Shown: positions 1 to 6,792, numbered from the stretch's first letter. The stretch is DNA of 16,297 nt from Thermoplasmatota archaeon (GCA_022848805.1 JAJISI010000015.1:1-16297); one strand, 5' to 3'. Notes: generated by a model from the sequence alone, not told the origin. Translations and numbers: made by a program.

Positions 1-84
1 TATCTCGCATCCGCGCTCGATGGTTCGGGCAAGCGCAGTGGAGGAATCAAGACCTCCCGAGAGCAGAACAACAGCTTGAACCAT
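1..84 (-). CDS. queC: 7-cyano-7-deazaguanine (preQ0) synthase QueC, N-terminal fragment
   Basis: Only the first 28 residues lie in the window; the gene continues past the left edge. Read on the minus strand from the ATG at 84, the protein begins MVQAVVLLSGGLDSSTALAR. This is the ATP-pyrophosphatase (PP-loop) motif SGGLDSS at residues 9-15, in the extreme N-terminal position typical of QueC. QueC converts 7-carboxy-7-deazaguanine to preQ0 using ATP and ammonia; in archaea preQ0 feeds archaeosine at tRNA position 15. The start lies 15 bases after the queD stop, with a GGAAGTG Shine-Dalgarno-like string 6 bases before the ATG, so the two genes are probably co-transcribed. Other PP-loop enzymes (ThiI, TtcA, GMP synthetase) share SGG, but the LDSS version, the start-proximal location and the queD neighbour favour QueC. 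Confidence 0.88.
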   Translation of the reverse strand, partial: MVQAVVLLSGGLDSSTALARTIERGCEI

Positions 85-99
85 GCCGAGCACTTCCGA

Positions 100-573
100 T
101 TATGACTTCAGATCCGTGCCCGTCCAGGCGCCCTGCCCCTCTCCCTCGTCAACGCCGATCTCGACCCTGGTGACGTTGTCCGGGAAGTGGACTTTCTCCA
201 TCACTCTCGCCAGGACGAAGTTCGCGAGCTCTTCCGCGGACGCCACGCGGACATCCAGCAGCGCGCAGTCCTCTGTGGGGAACATGTATTTCTTGCCGCT
301 GAGCGAGTAATAGATGGTCGTCCCTTCCTCTCTGACCCCTTCGTCCCTCCGAGGTATCAGGACCTTGTGGTCGAGTTCCTCAGCCACCTTTCGAAGGAAC
401 TCCTTGACAATGATGAAGTCCATGATCACGCCTTCGGGTCCGATGCTACCCTCTATCGTAGCGTTTATCGCGTAATCATGTCCATGCAGCCTTCCGCACT
501 TGTAGTGCCCCGGGATGATGTGGGTGGCCGAGAAGGTTATCTTCGAACTCCAGCCGTCTATCTCAAGTCTCAT
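100..573 (-). CDS. queD: 6-carboxytetrahydropterin synthase QueD / PTPS family
   Basis: This 157-residue protein belongs to the 6-pyruvoyl-tetrahydropterin synthase fold. Zinc-binding histidines are visible at H18 (SATH) and at H30 and H32 (LHGHDY). The family's catalytic cysteine is C26 in KCGRLHGH, and LDHK at 67-70 carries the conserved Asp-His. ASAEELANFV near residues 111-120 matches the conserved PTSEN-like segment. With queC directly downstream, the likely reaction is conversion of dihydroneopterin triphosphate to 6-carboxytetrahydropterin, a step towards preQ0 and archaeosine. The ATG at 573 was chosen because the family fold starts a few residues later; the reading frame stays open upstream to 822, but that part overlaps mtxX and looks like shadow sequence. 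A TATA-like element 28 bases upstream suggests a separate leaderless transcript. A role in pterin synthesis instead of preQ0 synthesis is possible but less likely in this context. Confidence 0.9.
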   Translation of the reverse strand: MRLEIDGWSSKITFSATHIIPGHYKCGRLHGHDYAINATIEGSIGPEGVIMDFIIVKEFLRKVAEELDHKVLIPRRDEGVREEGTTIYYSLSGKKYMFPTEDCALLDVRVASAEELANFVLARVMEKVHFPDNVTRVEIGVDEGEGQGAWTGTDLKS

Positions 574-597
574 CGGGGCAAGATAGCCCTGGGTTCG

Positions 598-604
598 TAA
601 TAAA
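598..604 (-). promoter_or_regulatory. Possible internal TATA box for queD
   Basis: On the minus strand the short mtxX-queD gap contains TTTATTA, an A/T run in a GC-rich background. Its centre is 28 bases before the queD ATG at 573, the spacing expected if transcription starts at or next to the start codon (a leaderless mRNA). No good Shine-Dalgarno sequence precedes this ATG. The queD-queC pair may therefore be transcribed independently of mtxX. This is inference from spacing alone. Confidence 0.45.
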
Positions 605-608
605 TGTT

Positions 609-1400
609 TCAGGCCCCGCCAGCCCGGCCGCATCCCAGCTTCGACAAGCCGGCGGCCAGCAGGACGGGTTCGACGAAGTCCTCCTTGGCCCTGGACGTGT
701 CCACGAAGACTACAGGGAGATTCAGGACGGGCGCACCGTACGCTCTGCCCGCGCCGACGAAGTGGAGCGCCCTGAACATCAGGTTGCCGGTCACGCCGTC
801 GGGCGCGACCAAGAGGTCGCACTCCCTCGCGGCCTCCTCGACGAGGATCCCATGATGCGTGGCGTCGATTCCGTCCGCCCTCAACCTGCCGACCAGCTCG
901 ACACCTTCCTCGAGGCTACTGCGGATGTCCTCCCCGCGTCCACAGTCCTCCGTCCTACCTTTCGAGAGAACGCCAGCCTTCAGGGACCAACCGGTCGGAC
1001 GGAAGAAGTCGATGGTCGCCAACACGAGTTCCGTGCGCTGGTCTAGGGTCCTGCCTTCGTCTATGCCCACGGGGGTCAGCAAGAACGCCCTGCCGTCAGC
1101 GGAGCCCAGAACCGCGGTTCTGAGTATCCTGTCCAGGCCGTATGCGTCGCGGAGCTCTCCGAGTAAGTCCTTCGAGCTCATGGTGCCCCTCACACCTGCG
1201 TCGATCTCCCGCTTCAGAAGTGCCTGCGACATCTCGGAGGGATCGTCGTACCCGACCAGCTCCACGCCGTCACAGCCCCTGTCGCTCAGCAGGGAAGCCG
1301 TCGATGACAGCATCTTCCCCCTGAGTCCAATACCTATTATCCCATCGGATGTACACCCGGTCGCGAGTAGGCTTTCAAGATCAATCACGCTGCCACCCAC
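609..1400 (-). CDS. mtxX: MtxX-like protein (methanogen marker protein 4, phosphotransacetylase-like fold)
   Basis: This 263-residue protein resembles the MtxX / methanogen marker 4 family, distant relatives of phosphate acetyl/butyryl transferases. Recognisable features are the acidic DLLVAPDGVTGNLMFRAL segment at 195-212, a glycine-rich GAGRAYGAPV stretch at 216-225, and FVDTSR at 232-237. The N-terminal part has the glycine-rich GIIGIGLRGKM region. The family's biochemical function is not established; the name derives from association with methyltransferase genes in methanogens. The start is a GTG at 1400, eight bases after the dph2 stop; a second in-frame GTG lies at 1388. It sits between dph2 and queD in a run of translation-related genes, so a role in translation or RNA metabolism is as plausible here as one in methanogenesis. 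Family assignment is from recalled motifs only. Confidence 0.75.
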   Translation of the reverse strand: MGGSVIDLESLLATGCTSDGIIGIGLRGKMLSSTASLLSDRGCDGVELVGYDDPSEMSQALLKREIDAGVRGTMSSKDLLGELRDAYGLDRILRTAVLGSADGRAFLLTPVGIDEGRTLDQRTELVLATIDFFRPTGWSLKAGVLSKGRTEDCGRGEDIRSSLEEGVELVGRLRADGIDATHHGILVEEAARECDLLVAPDGVTGNLMFRALHFVGAGRAYGAPVLNLPVVFVDTSRAKEDFVEPVLLAAGLSKLGCGRAGGA

Positions 1401-1407
1401 TCCATCC

Positions 1408-2403
1408 TCAGAACTCGTCTTCCGTCATCTGGTCGAAGGTGTAGTTCTCCCACTTGCGCACTCCCAGAACGATCTCCAGTTCGTGTGGGGTGAGCAACGG
1501 TTTGTCGTACAGGGCGACGTCGTCTATCGCTATCCTGGGGCATGCGGTCGAGACGTAGGCGTCGAACCCCAACGCCCTGAGCTTCTCGGGGTCGAACTTG
1601 TCCATGAGCACGAGGCTCGCATCCTTCCTCTTCCATCTGAGTAGCTTCCGGAGCTCGCGCGCCCGCCTCAGGCGCCTCTGGCCGATCTTCTCGCCGATGA
1701 TGATGCCGAAGGATCGGGCCCTTTCGGCTCTCTCGATGGCCGCGTGCCTCTGCCTGAGTATCTTGTCCTTAGCCTGCTCGATCTCCCGCGGCTGCTCCAG
1801 GTTCGGGTCCAGCACGACTACCTTCTTGCCGGTCGCCAGATGCACCCCCAGCCCGTGGAATGTCCCGCTCCCGATCAGCAGATAGCTGCCGACATCCTTC
1901 ACGATGGTCGTCGCGGTGGTGTAGTTGCATCCGAGTATCTCGCCGACATGCGATATCCTTGAATCTCCCTCGCCCACCTTGACCTTGATACCCATGCCTT
2001 CGAGCCCCTCGATCACGTCGTCCAGTTCAGTGAGATGTTGCGAGGTGGCTATCACCCCTACGGGCTCCTGGAGCATGCCGATCGCCTGCTTGAGCTGGTT
2101 CATCACCGGCACGTTTGCCCTCGCAGGGACGAAGATGACCGGCTTGCTGAACTTAAGGGATGGTATGGGCGAATGGCCCACGTTGACGACGGCATCGACC
2201 AGTTCGAACAGCGACGACGGCACGTCGCAAGCCCCGAAGCATGGTTCCGCCACGAGCATGACCTCCGCTCCAGCCTTGTTCTCGATATCCTCGGCTATCT
2301 GGTACGCCCTCTTCTTCAGACCTTCCGGTACTTGGAGAGCGACTATGCGCGCCTTCAGCCGCTTGATCTCGGCAACCGCGCTCGCGAGGTCTACGTCGTA
2401 CAT
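1408..2403 (-). CDS. dph2: Diphthamide biosynthesis enzyme Dph2 (archaeal)
   Basis: Archaeal Dph2 is a [4Fe-4S] enzyme that cleaves S-adenosylmethionine to a 3-amino-3-carboxypropyl radical and attaches it to the conserved histidine of elongation factor 2, the first step of diphthamide formation. From the ATG at 2403 the protein has 331 residues. The three cluster cysteines are visible at C59 (GACDVP), C159 (GCNYTT) and C288 (STACPR), nearly the same positions as in the Pyrococcus enzyme. IGSGTFHGLG (177-186) and LDPNLEQ are also typical. The frame is open upstream to a GTG at 2475, which would add 24 residues unlike the family; the ATG start gives the usual LQVPEGLK segment near residue 23. 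The gene lies between L10e and mtxX on the same strand, consistent with a translation-related unit. Confidence 0.92.
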   Translation of the reverse strand: MYDVDLASAVAEIKRLKARIVALQVPEGLKKRAYQIAEDIENKAGAEVMLVAEPCFGACDVPSSLFELVDAVVNVGHSPIPSLKFSKPVIFVPARANVPVMNQLKQAIGMLQEPVGVIATSQHLTELDDVIEGLEGMGIKVKVGEGDSRISHVGEILGCNYTTATTIVKDVGSYLLIGSGTFHGLGVHLATGKKVVVLDPNLEQPREIEQAKDKILRQRHAAIERAERARSFGIIIGEKIGQRRLRRARELRKLLRWKRKDASLVLMDKFDPEKLRALGFDAYVSTACPRIAIDDVALYDKPLLTPHELEIVLGVRKWENYTFDQMTEDEF

Positions 2404-2483
2404 GTTATGGCCAGCCACCCCGAGGCCAGGACCCTGTATGGACACACGGGCAAAGACCTCACGTGGGGTACTCACGCCATTCG

Positions 2484-2490
2484 TAAAAAA
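2484..2490 (-). terminator. T-rich stretch after the L10e gene (possible terminator or weak promoter)
   Basis: On the minus strand, about 50 bases past the L10e stop, the sequence reads TCTTTTTTACG. Archaeal RNA polymerase commonly terminates on such U-runs without a hairpin. The same string could instead serve as a weak TATA element giving a start near 2461, upstream of the dph2 ATG at 2403. The sequence does not decide between these. Confidence 0.35.
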
Positions 2491-2541
2491 GATTGTGAGA
2501 CGATTGGTGGCTGTATGACTGGGCAGAAAGTCATCCTGGTC

Positions 2542-3057
2542 TCACTTCGCAGGAGCGCTTCCCCGTTCCACCGTTATGTAGCACGGCGACGGCAGCTTGA
2601 TGGCAGCCCTCTTGAGCGCCCGTTTCGCGGTGTTGAAGTGGTTCGGGGATGTTTCGAGCGCTATGATCTCCTGGTCGCGAGTCACACGCGCCGCCGTCCC
2701 GATGGCCTTGCCGAAGGCGCTCCTCATGCCCTGTGAGATTCGATCCGCACCCGCCCCCGTAGCTATCTTGTTCTCCCTGAGGACCTGGTGTGGGTATACC
2801 TTGATCTTCAGGTGGTATCCCGACTGGCCTATCTTCTTCGACAGAAACCTGTTGGCCGAGATACGGGCGGATTCGAGAGCTATGTGTCTTATCTGACACT
2901 GCTCGACTACTTTCAGCGTCAAGCGCACCTGATAGTCCGCCTTGGTGCCGTGTTCGAACTGCGTGATCCTGCTGGCCGGGACTCCGCCCATGTACTCTCT
3001 TCGGGTGTAGGCCTTGCCCTTTATCTCCCTGTACATGCTGTTCGGCTTGCGCGACAT
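2542..3057 (-). CDS. rpl10e: Large ribosomal subunit protein L10e (uL16 family)
   Basis: The 171-residue product matches archaeal L10e, the archaeal/eukaryotic counterpart of bacterial L16, which lies near the tRNA-binding face of the large subunit. Its N-terminus MSRKPNSMYREIKGKAYTR and the following YMGGVPASRITQFEHG are characteristic. The middle has IRHIALESARISANRF and YHLKIKVYPHQVLRENK, and the C-terminal half has GADRISQGMRSAFGK. The start at 3057 was chosen over an in-frame codon at 3096 because GGTGAT, complementary to the archaeal 16S rRNA 3' end, stands three bases before it and because it gives the family's usual N-terminus. A strong TATA box lies about 55 bases upstream. It is the first gene of the minus-strand run containing dph2, mtxX, queD and queC. 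Confidence 0.97.
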   Translation of the reverse strand: MSRKPNSMYREIKGKAYTRREYMGGVPASRITQFEHGTKADYQVRLTLKVVEQCQIRHIALESARISANRFLSKKIGQSGYHLKIKVYPHQVLRENKIATGAGADRISQGMRSAFGKAIGTAARVTRDQEIIALETSPNHFNTAKRALKRAAIKLPSPCYITVERGSAPAK

Positions 3058-3108
3058 GAAATCACCTGGTTCGAAACGCTCTTCAGGATTTCGCAATAAT
3101 GGTATTCA

Positions 3109-3116
3109 TATATAAA
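3109..3116 (-). promoter_or_regulatory. TATA box of the L10e promoter
   Basis: The minus strand reads TTTATATA, a near-ideal archaeal TATA box in a GC-rich genome. Transcription would begin around 3086, leaving a leader of roughly 29 bases that contains the GGTGAT ribosome binding site of L10e. A perfect 10-bp palindrome, CCTCCGGAGG at 3127-3136, lies just upstream of the box. Confidence 0.75.
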
Positions 3117-3182
3117 TCTCACTGACCCTCCGGAGGATATGGATGGTCAATGCGTCCCGTTCTGGCTCGTCCTCGGGAACTG

Positions 3183-3190
3183 TTCAAATA
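3183..3190 (+). promoter_or_regulatory. TATA-like element for rnp4 (leaderless start)
   Basis: TTCAAATA on the plus strand is centred about 28 bases before the rnp4 ATG at 3215. No Shine-Dalgarno string lies between them, so the message is probably leaderless. The element is weaker than the opposing L10e box, which fits lower expression of an RNase P subunit than of a ribosomal protein. Confidence 0.5.
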
Positions 3191-3214
3191 GCACGCGTCT
3201 GATTCCGCTATTAG

Positions 3215-3535
3215 ATGGCCCGAAGGCAGCTGAGCAGAAAGGACTCAAGATATCTCGCGGAGCGGCAGGTCGACCGTCTGTTCGAGCTTGCGGAACGCGA
3301 GACGCGCTCGGGGAACGACGCCAGGGCCACACGGTACGTGACACTAGCAGTCCGGGTGTGCGAGCGGTACAAGGTGCCCGCGAGGCATAAGAGGACGTAC
3401 TGTCCTTCATGTCGTGCGTTCCTCGTACCGCCCAGGAACGCGCGTGTGCGGACCGGCGACCACCGGCTGTCGGTGAGCTGTCTCCGGTGCGGGCACATCC
3501 AGAGGTTCCCCCTGAGGACGGGAAGAGGTAGGTGA
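3215..3535 (+). CDS. rnp4: Ribonuclease P protein component 4 (Rpp21 homologue)
   Basis: The 106-residue basic protein resembles archaeal RNase P component 4, the homologue of human Rpp21, which with Rpp29 binds the RNase P RNA that trims the 5' end of precursor tRNAs. The N-terminal half is helical and rich in Arg and Lys (RYLAERQVDRLFELAE, then ARATRYVTLAVRVCERYKV). The C-terminal half carries a zinc ribbon with cysteines C63 and C66 (YCPSC) and C89 and C92 (CLRCG). The length fits the family. Its stop codon lies inside the GGTGA ribosome binding site of the next gene, so the two are translationally coupled. Both are RNA-binding proteins. Confidence 0.9.
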   Translation: MARRQLSRKDSRYLAERQVDRLFELAERETRSGNDARATRYVTLAVRVCERYKVPARHKRTYCPSCRAFLVPPRNARVRTGDHRLSVSCLRCGHIQRFPLRTGRGR

Positions 3536-3539
3536 CTCG

Positions 3540-3794
3540 GTGGACGCGAAGAACATCCGCAGGCTAAAGAAGGAGGCCCAGGCTTTGAAGGTGACGCTCC
3601 ATGTTGGGAAGGACGGTGTCACCGAGGAGTTGGCCACGGAGCTGACCAGACAGCTCAAGAAGAGCGGTCTCGTGAAAGTGAGGCTGCGGCCGTCGGTCGA
3701 GACGGACCGCGACGAGGCCGGGAGAGAGCTCGCGCAGGTTTCGTCGTCCACGCTCGTCGAGGTGCGCGGCAGGACGGCCGTGCTGTCTCGGTGA
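3540..3794 (+). CDS. CRM-domain RNA-binding protein, YhbY family
   Basis: This 84-residue protein is a stand-alone CRM (YhbY) domain. HVGKDGVTEELATEL at 21-35 contains the GKDG version of the GxxG RNA-binding loop. The order of elements fits the compact alpha/beta fold: N-terminal helix, beta strand before the loop, helix (ATELTRQLKKSGLVKVRL), then a C-terminal strand (LVEVRGRTAVLSR). Bacterial YhbY associates with pre-50S ribosomes; the archaeal members are thought to act in RNA or ribosome maturation, with no defined reaction. The start is a GTG at 3540 preceded by GGTGACTCG, in which the TGA is the rnp4 stop. The gene therefore depends on rnp4 transcription and probably on its translation. 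Confidence 0.88.
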   Translation: MDAKNIRRLKKEAQALKVTLHVGKDGVTEELATELTRQLKKSGLVKVRLRPSVETDRDEAGRELAQVSSSTLVEVRGRTAVLSR

Positions 3795-3801
3795 GTGTAT
3801 G

Positions 3802-3812
3802 TTCAATAAATG
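3802..3812 (+). promoter_or_regulatory. TATA-like element for serS
   Basis: TTCAATAAATG stands in the gap between the CRM gene and serS. A start site near 3833 would give a leader of about 35 bases containing the strong AGGAGGT ribosome binding site at 3854-3860. Confidence 0.5.
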
Positions 3813-3867
3813 TGCAATCGAATGACAAGATTCAAAGGCGATTGATGAGTAAAAGGAGGTATTCTTG

Positions 3868-5130
3868 ATGTTGGACGCGAGGTTGATCCGCGAAGACGAA
3901 CAGGTCGTCCGGAAGGCGCTGTCGGACAGGAACCACAGCATGGAAGTGCTCGACCGGTTCCTGGAACTCGACAGCGGATGGAGGGCTCTCACGGTAGAGT
4001 CTAACGGGCTCCGGAAGCATCGGAACGAGGTGGCTGAGGAGATACCTCGGCTGTCGTCCGATCCGAAATCCGCCAAGATCGAGGAGATGAAGGCGGTCTC
4101 CAAACGTATCAAGGAGATCGAGAGCGAGTTGGTCTCCCTGGACGCATCCAGAGAGGACAGCCTCCTGAACATCCCCAACATGCCAGACCCGAGCGTGCCG
4201 ATCGGCGGGGGCGCCGAGGACAACGTCGTCGTTCGAAGCTGGGGCGAGCCCAGGAATCACGACTTCACCCCGCAGACGCATTGGGATATCGGCACCCGTC
4301 TCGATATCATCGACTTCGAGAGGGGGGTCAAGGTCGCAGGGGCCGGGTTCTACGTCCTCAAGGGGGACGGCGCCAGGCTGGAACGGGCGATTATCAACTA
4401 CATGCTCGACATCCACAGAGACCAGGGATACACTGAGGTGTTCCCGCCAGTGGTCGTCAACAGGAAGAGCTGCATAGGCACCGCATCGCTGCCGAAGATG
4501 CAGGACGACATGTACTGGATCGAGAGGGACGACCTCTATCTGAACCCGACTGCCGAGGTCCCGGTGACGAACCTCTACAGCGGAGAGATCCTGGACGGTT
4601 CGAAGCTACCCATATACCTCACCGCATACCTCCCCTCCTTCAGGCGCGAGGCGGGGAAGCACATCGAGACGAAAGGCATCGCGAGGGTGCATCAATTCAA
4701 CAAGGTGGAGCTCGTCAAGTTCACGACGCCCGAGTCCTCCCAGAAGGAGCTGGAGCTGCTGCTGGCGGATGCGGAGGCGGTCCTGAAGGGTCTGGAGCTG
4801 CCGTACAGGGTGCTGCTCCTTTGCACCGGGGATCTCACGTTCGCGTCGACCAAGACCTACGATATCGAGGCGCACTCCCCCGGCATGGAGCAGTGGCTGG
4901 AGGTCTCATCCTGCAGCGACTTCAAGGACTTCCAGGCGAGAAGGGCGATGATCAAGTTCAGGCGGGAGCCGCACCTGAAGAGCGAGTTCGCCCATACCAT
5001 CAACGGCTCCGGGATAGCTTTGGCACGTACGTTCGCCGCCGTATTGGAGAACTATCAGAACCGGGACGGGACCATCACCGTGCCCGCGGTTCTCAGGCCT
5101 TATATGAAAGGGCAGGAGCTCATCCAATAG
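3868..5130 (+). CDS. serS: Seryl-tRNA synthetase (class II, common bacterial-type)
   Basis: The 420-residue enzyme charges tRNA-Ser with serine. The N-terminal 100 residues form the long antiparallel coiled-coil arm, ending in LNIPNMPDPSVPIGG. The class II core has the serine-recognition TAE at 228-230, motif 2 FRREAG at 258-263 followed by GIARVHQFNKVE, and motif 3 GSGIALAR at 380-387. These mark the common SerRS, not the divergent form of some methanogens. The ATG at 3868 was preferred over a TTG one codon earlier because AGGAGGT lies seven bases upstream. It has its own promoter-like element and follows the rnp4-CRM pair on the same strand, so it may be read from two promoters. The next gene has a separate TATA box. 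Confidence 0.97.
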   Translation: MLDARLIREDEQVVRKALSDRNHSMEVLDRFLELDSGWRALTVESNGLRKHRNEVAEEIPRLSSDPKSAKIEEMKAVSKRIKEIESELVSLDASREDSLLNIPNMPDPSVPIGGGAEDNVVVRSWGEPRNHDFTPQTHWDIGTRLDIIDFERGVKVAGAGFYVLKGDGARLERAIINYMLDIHRDQGYTEVFPPVVVNRKSCIGTASLPKMQDDMYWIERDDLYLNPTAEVPVTNLYSGEILDGSKLPIYLTAYLPSFRREAGKHIETKGIARVHQFNKVELVKFTTPESSQKELELLLADAEAVLKGLELPYRVLLLCTGDLTFASTKTYDIEAHSPGMEQWLEVSSCSDFKDFQARRAMIKFRREPHLKSEFAHTINGSGIALARTFAAVLENYQNRDGTITVPAVLRPYMKGQELIQ

Positions 5131-5178
5131 CTGGCTAGCTTGTGGACCCCTGGCCTGATGGGTCTTCATATCTCAGAC

Positions 5179-5202
5179 CTGATAATCAGTCATGATTGTC
5201 AG
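5179..5202 (+). other. Ten-base-pair inverted repeat between serS and the small ORF
   Basis: The arms CTGATAATCA (5179-5188) and TGATTGTCAG (5193-5202) pair over ten positions with one G-U wobble and enclose a four-base GTCA loop. The repeat lies 49 bases after the serS stop and 9 bases before the TATA box of the next gene. It could be a 3'-end hairpin in the serS mRNA or a protein-binding operator upstream of the small-ORF promoter. No T-run follows directly, which argues against a bacterial-type terminator. Confidence 0.55.
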
Positions 5203-5211
5203 CTGCGACCC

Positions 5212-5219
5212 TTTTATAC
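5212..5219 (+). promoter_or_regulatory. TATA box of the small ORF
   Basis: TTTTATAC on the plus strand predicts a transcription start near 5242, immediately before AGAGGT (5245-5250), which serves as ribosome binding site for the ATG at 5260. The good box and binding site support the small ORF as a real gene. Confidence 0.65.
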
Positions 5220-5259
5220 TCCTCGGGCAGGAATATGATTAACTAGAGGTACGGAAGAG

Positions 5260-5475
5260 ATGGTCATGAACACGGTGAACCCCGACAGGGAATTCGCGTT
5301 ACTGATCGGAAAGGCCTTTCTCAGGGAGCTGCGGGAAGGGAACCGCGACCAGTCGATAGCCTTCGGCAGGGCGTTTCTCCTCGCTTTGGGCAATAAGGGC
5401 CCCGAGGCCGCAGAGGGCGCCGCCGAACTCAACGGCAGGGGCTACTCGGAAGGCTACGCAGAAGTCGAGACATAG
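5260..5475 (+). CDS. Small protein of unknown function (71 residues)
   Basis: I do not recognise this family. The protein is soluble and probably helical, with no signal peptide or membrane segment. It has a charged first half (EFALLIGKAFLRELREGNRD), an alanine-rich centre (SIAFGRAFLLALGNKGPEAAEGAAEL) and a glycine/tyrosine tail, NGRGYSEGYAEVET. It contains no cysteine or obvious metal ligand set. The first ATG at 5260 sits nine bases from AGAGGT; a second ATG at 5266 is less well spaced. A dedicated TATA box and an upstream inverted repeat support expression. The gene converges with the first antiporter, the two stops being separated by 43 bases that include a short AAGCTG-type repeat. Confidence 0.65.
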   Translation: MVMNTVNPDREFALLIGKAFLRELREGNRDQSIAFGRAFLLALGNKGPEAAEGAAELNGRGYSEGYAEVET

Positions 5476-5518
5476 GCATCGACGACAAGTCGCATGTTTC
5501 TAAAGCTGAAGCTGAAGC

Positions 5519-6775
5519 TCAGATGCCTTCCAGTGCGTGGCCGCCACGTACGAGGACTCTCTTCATGACGGGTGCTGAGATTATCGCCGTGACCAGCCCC
5601 ATGAACACCACGACCGAGTACAGGTCGGCCCCGATCAACTGCGTGGACAGGCCGTAGTAGGCTATGATGAGCGCCACCTCCAGCCTGGGCGCCATGCCCA
5701 CGCCCACAGCGAGCGAGTCCCACTTGCTCATACCGCTCAGCCATGCAGGGAGCCCGCACCCCACGACCTTCGTCACTATAGCCACGGCTGTGAGGCTCAC
5801 GCCGAGTATGATGGTGTTCCACATCGCCCCTAAATCAACGACTACGCCCAGCGAGACGAAGAACAGCGGGACGAATAACGCCTCCAGGTACTGCGTGCCT
5901 TTCCTGATGCCGTCCCTCAGGGCGGACCCGGCGAATATGGTTCCTGCGACGAACGCTCCGACTATGGCAGATATGCCTATGAGCTCGCTGACGAAGGCGT
6001 ACAGGAATGCGATCGCGAGGGCGAGTGTGAATCCGCTGAGGGGCAGCTTCCTCTTGTAACCTCTTATCTGGACGTCGAAGACCAGCCTGACGAGGAACCT
6101 CGTGCCTATCCACGCGCCGCCGACGACGAACACGACGGCTCCGATTATGAGGAGCGCGAGACCCAAGGCGTCGATGCCGCCTCCGGTCCCCATGCCCTTG
6201 GCGATCGAGAGGACGACCATGCCGAGTATGTCGTCCACAACGGCTGCGCCGACGATGGCGTTCGAGATGTGTTTTCCCACCAATCCCATCTCGGACATGA
6301 CGCTCGCCGTCACGGCGACGCTGGTGGCCACGAGCGTCGCCCCGATGAACACGGCCTCGATGGTGTAGCCCGCTAAGTACGCCACACCGAAGCCGCCGAC
6401 CCAGGGGACTATCACTCCACCGATGGCTATGCTCACCGACATGCGAGTGTATATCTTCCTCAGGTCGCACTCCAGGCCGACCATGAACAGGAGTACCAGG
6501 GCTCCTAGCTCGGCGAGCATCATAATCGTCTCGGGGAGGGGCGAGACGCCGTTGGTCACCCCGTCCACTGGGTCTTCGCCCGGGCCGATGATGCCGAGCA
6601 GGCTAGGACCGATAACCACTCCGATCAGGATGTACCCGATCACCTTGGGTTGCCCGAACCTAGCGAAAAGGAAGCCAGCGAACAGCGCGACCACTACGAG
6701 GAACGTCAACTCGAACCACACGGATTCGAGGAGCGCGTCGAAGCTGTCCATCAGCGACTGGGTCAGAACATCCAT
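5519..6775 (-). CDS. CPA2-family Na+(K+)/H+ antiporter, NapA/KefB-like membrane domain (first copy)
   Basis: This is a 418-residue polytopic membrane protein of the monovalent cation:proton antiporter-2 family, with about a dozen hydrophobic segments from residue 21 on. The transport-site aspartates are D181-D182 in GAAVVDDILGMVVLS. The unwound-helix region is preceded by GATLVATSVAVTAS, and K336 in IVTKVVG corresponds to the lysine facing the paired aspartates in NapA. Two adjacent aspartates usually indicate electrogenic exchange. It ends soon after the last membrane helix, with no TrkA-N/RCK domain. The usual PRGE motif reads PRLE at 363-366, losing a conserved glycine. The ATG at 6775 was preferred to a GTG at 6790. 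It lies on the strand of the giant gene, with 52 bases between, but has its own TATA-like box and palindrome. Confidence 0.93.
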   Translation of the reverse strand: MDVLTQSLMDSFDALLESVWFELTFLVVVALFAGFLFARFGQPKVIGYILIGVVIGPSLLGIIGPGEDPVDGVTNGVSPLPETIMMLAELGALVLLFMVGLECDLRKIYTRMSVSIAIGGVIVPWVGGFGVAYLAGYTIEAVFIGATLVATSVAVTASVMSEMGLVGKHISNAIVGAAVVDDILGMVVLSIAKGMGTGGGIDALGLALLIIGAVVFVVGGAWIGTRFLVRLVFDVQIRGYKRKLPLSGFTLALAIAFLYAFVSELIGISAIVGAFVAGTIFAGSALRDGIRKGTQYLEALFVPLFFVSLGVVVDLGAMWNTIILGVSLTAVAIVTKVVGCGLPAWLSGMSKWDSLAVGVGMAPRLEVALIIAYYGLSTQLIGADLYSVVVFMGLVTAIISAPVMKRVLVRGGHALEGI

Positions 6776-6792
6776 CTGAGTTCGAACCACTG

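Noticed and set aside
574..822. N-terminal extension of queD
   Set aside because: The added 83 residues are Arg/Gly-rich, overlap the mtxX gene and are unlike the QueD family; the ATG at 573 gives the normal protein.
859..1644. Plus-strand open frame of 261 codons
   Set aside because: It runs antisense to mtxX and the end of dph2 and has the Ser/Pro-rich composition of a shadow frame, with no domain.
2404..2475. N-terminal extension of dph2 from a GTG
   Set aside because: The extra 24 residues are unlike other archaeal Dph2 N-termini; a possible transcription start also falls inside the extension.
2035..2736. Plus-strand open frame of 233 codons
   Set aside because: It is antisense to dph2 and L10e, both well supported, and shows no recognisable motif.
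3127..3136. CCTCCGGAGG palindrome upstream of the L10e TATA box
   Set aside because: A perfect 10-bp palindrome is expected by chance several times in a window this size; position alone is not enough to call an operator.
3147..3410. Minus-strand frame of 87 codons near rnp4
   Set aside because: It overlaps rnp4 on the opposite strand, has no promoter or ribosome binding site and a Ser/Arg-rich composition.
5504..5520. Short AAGCTG-type repeat after the small ORF
   Set aside because: About three imperfect copies are too few to call a functional repeat; it may be chance or part of a transcript end.
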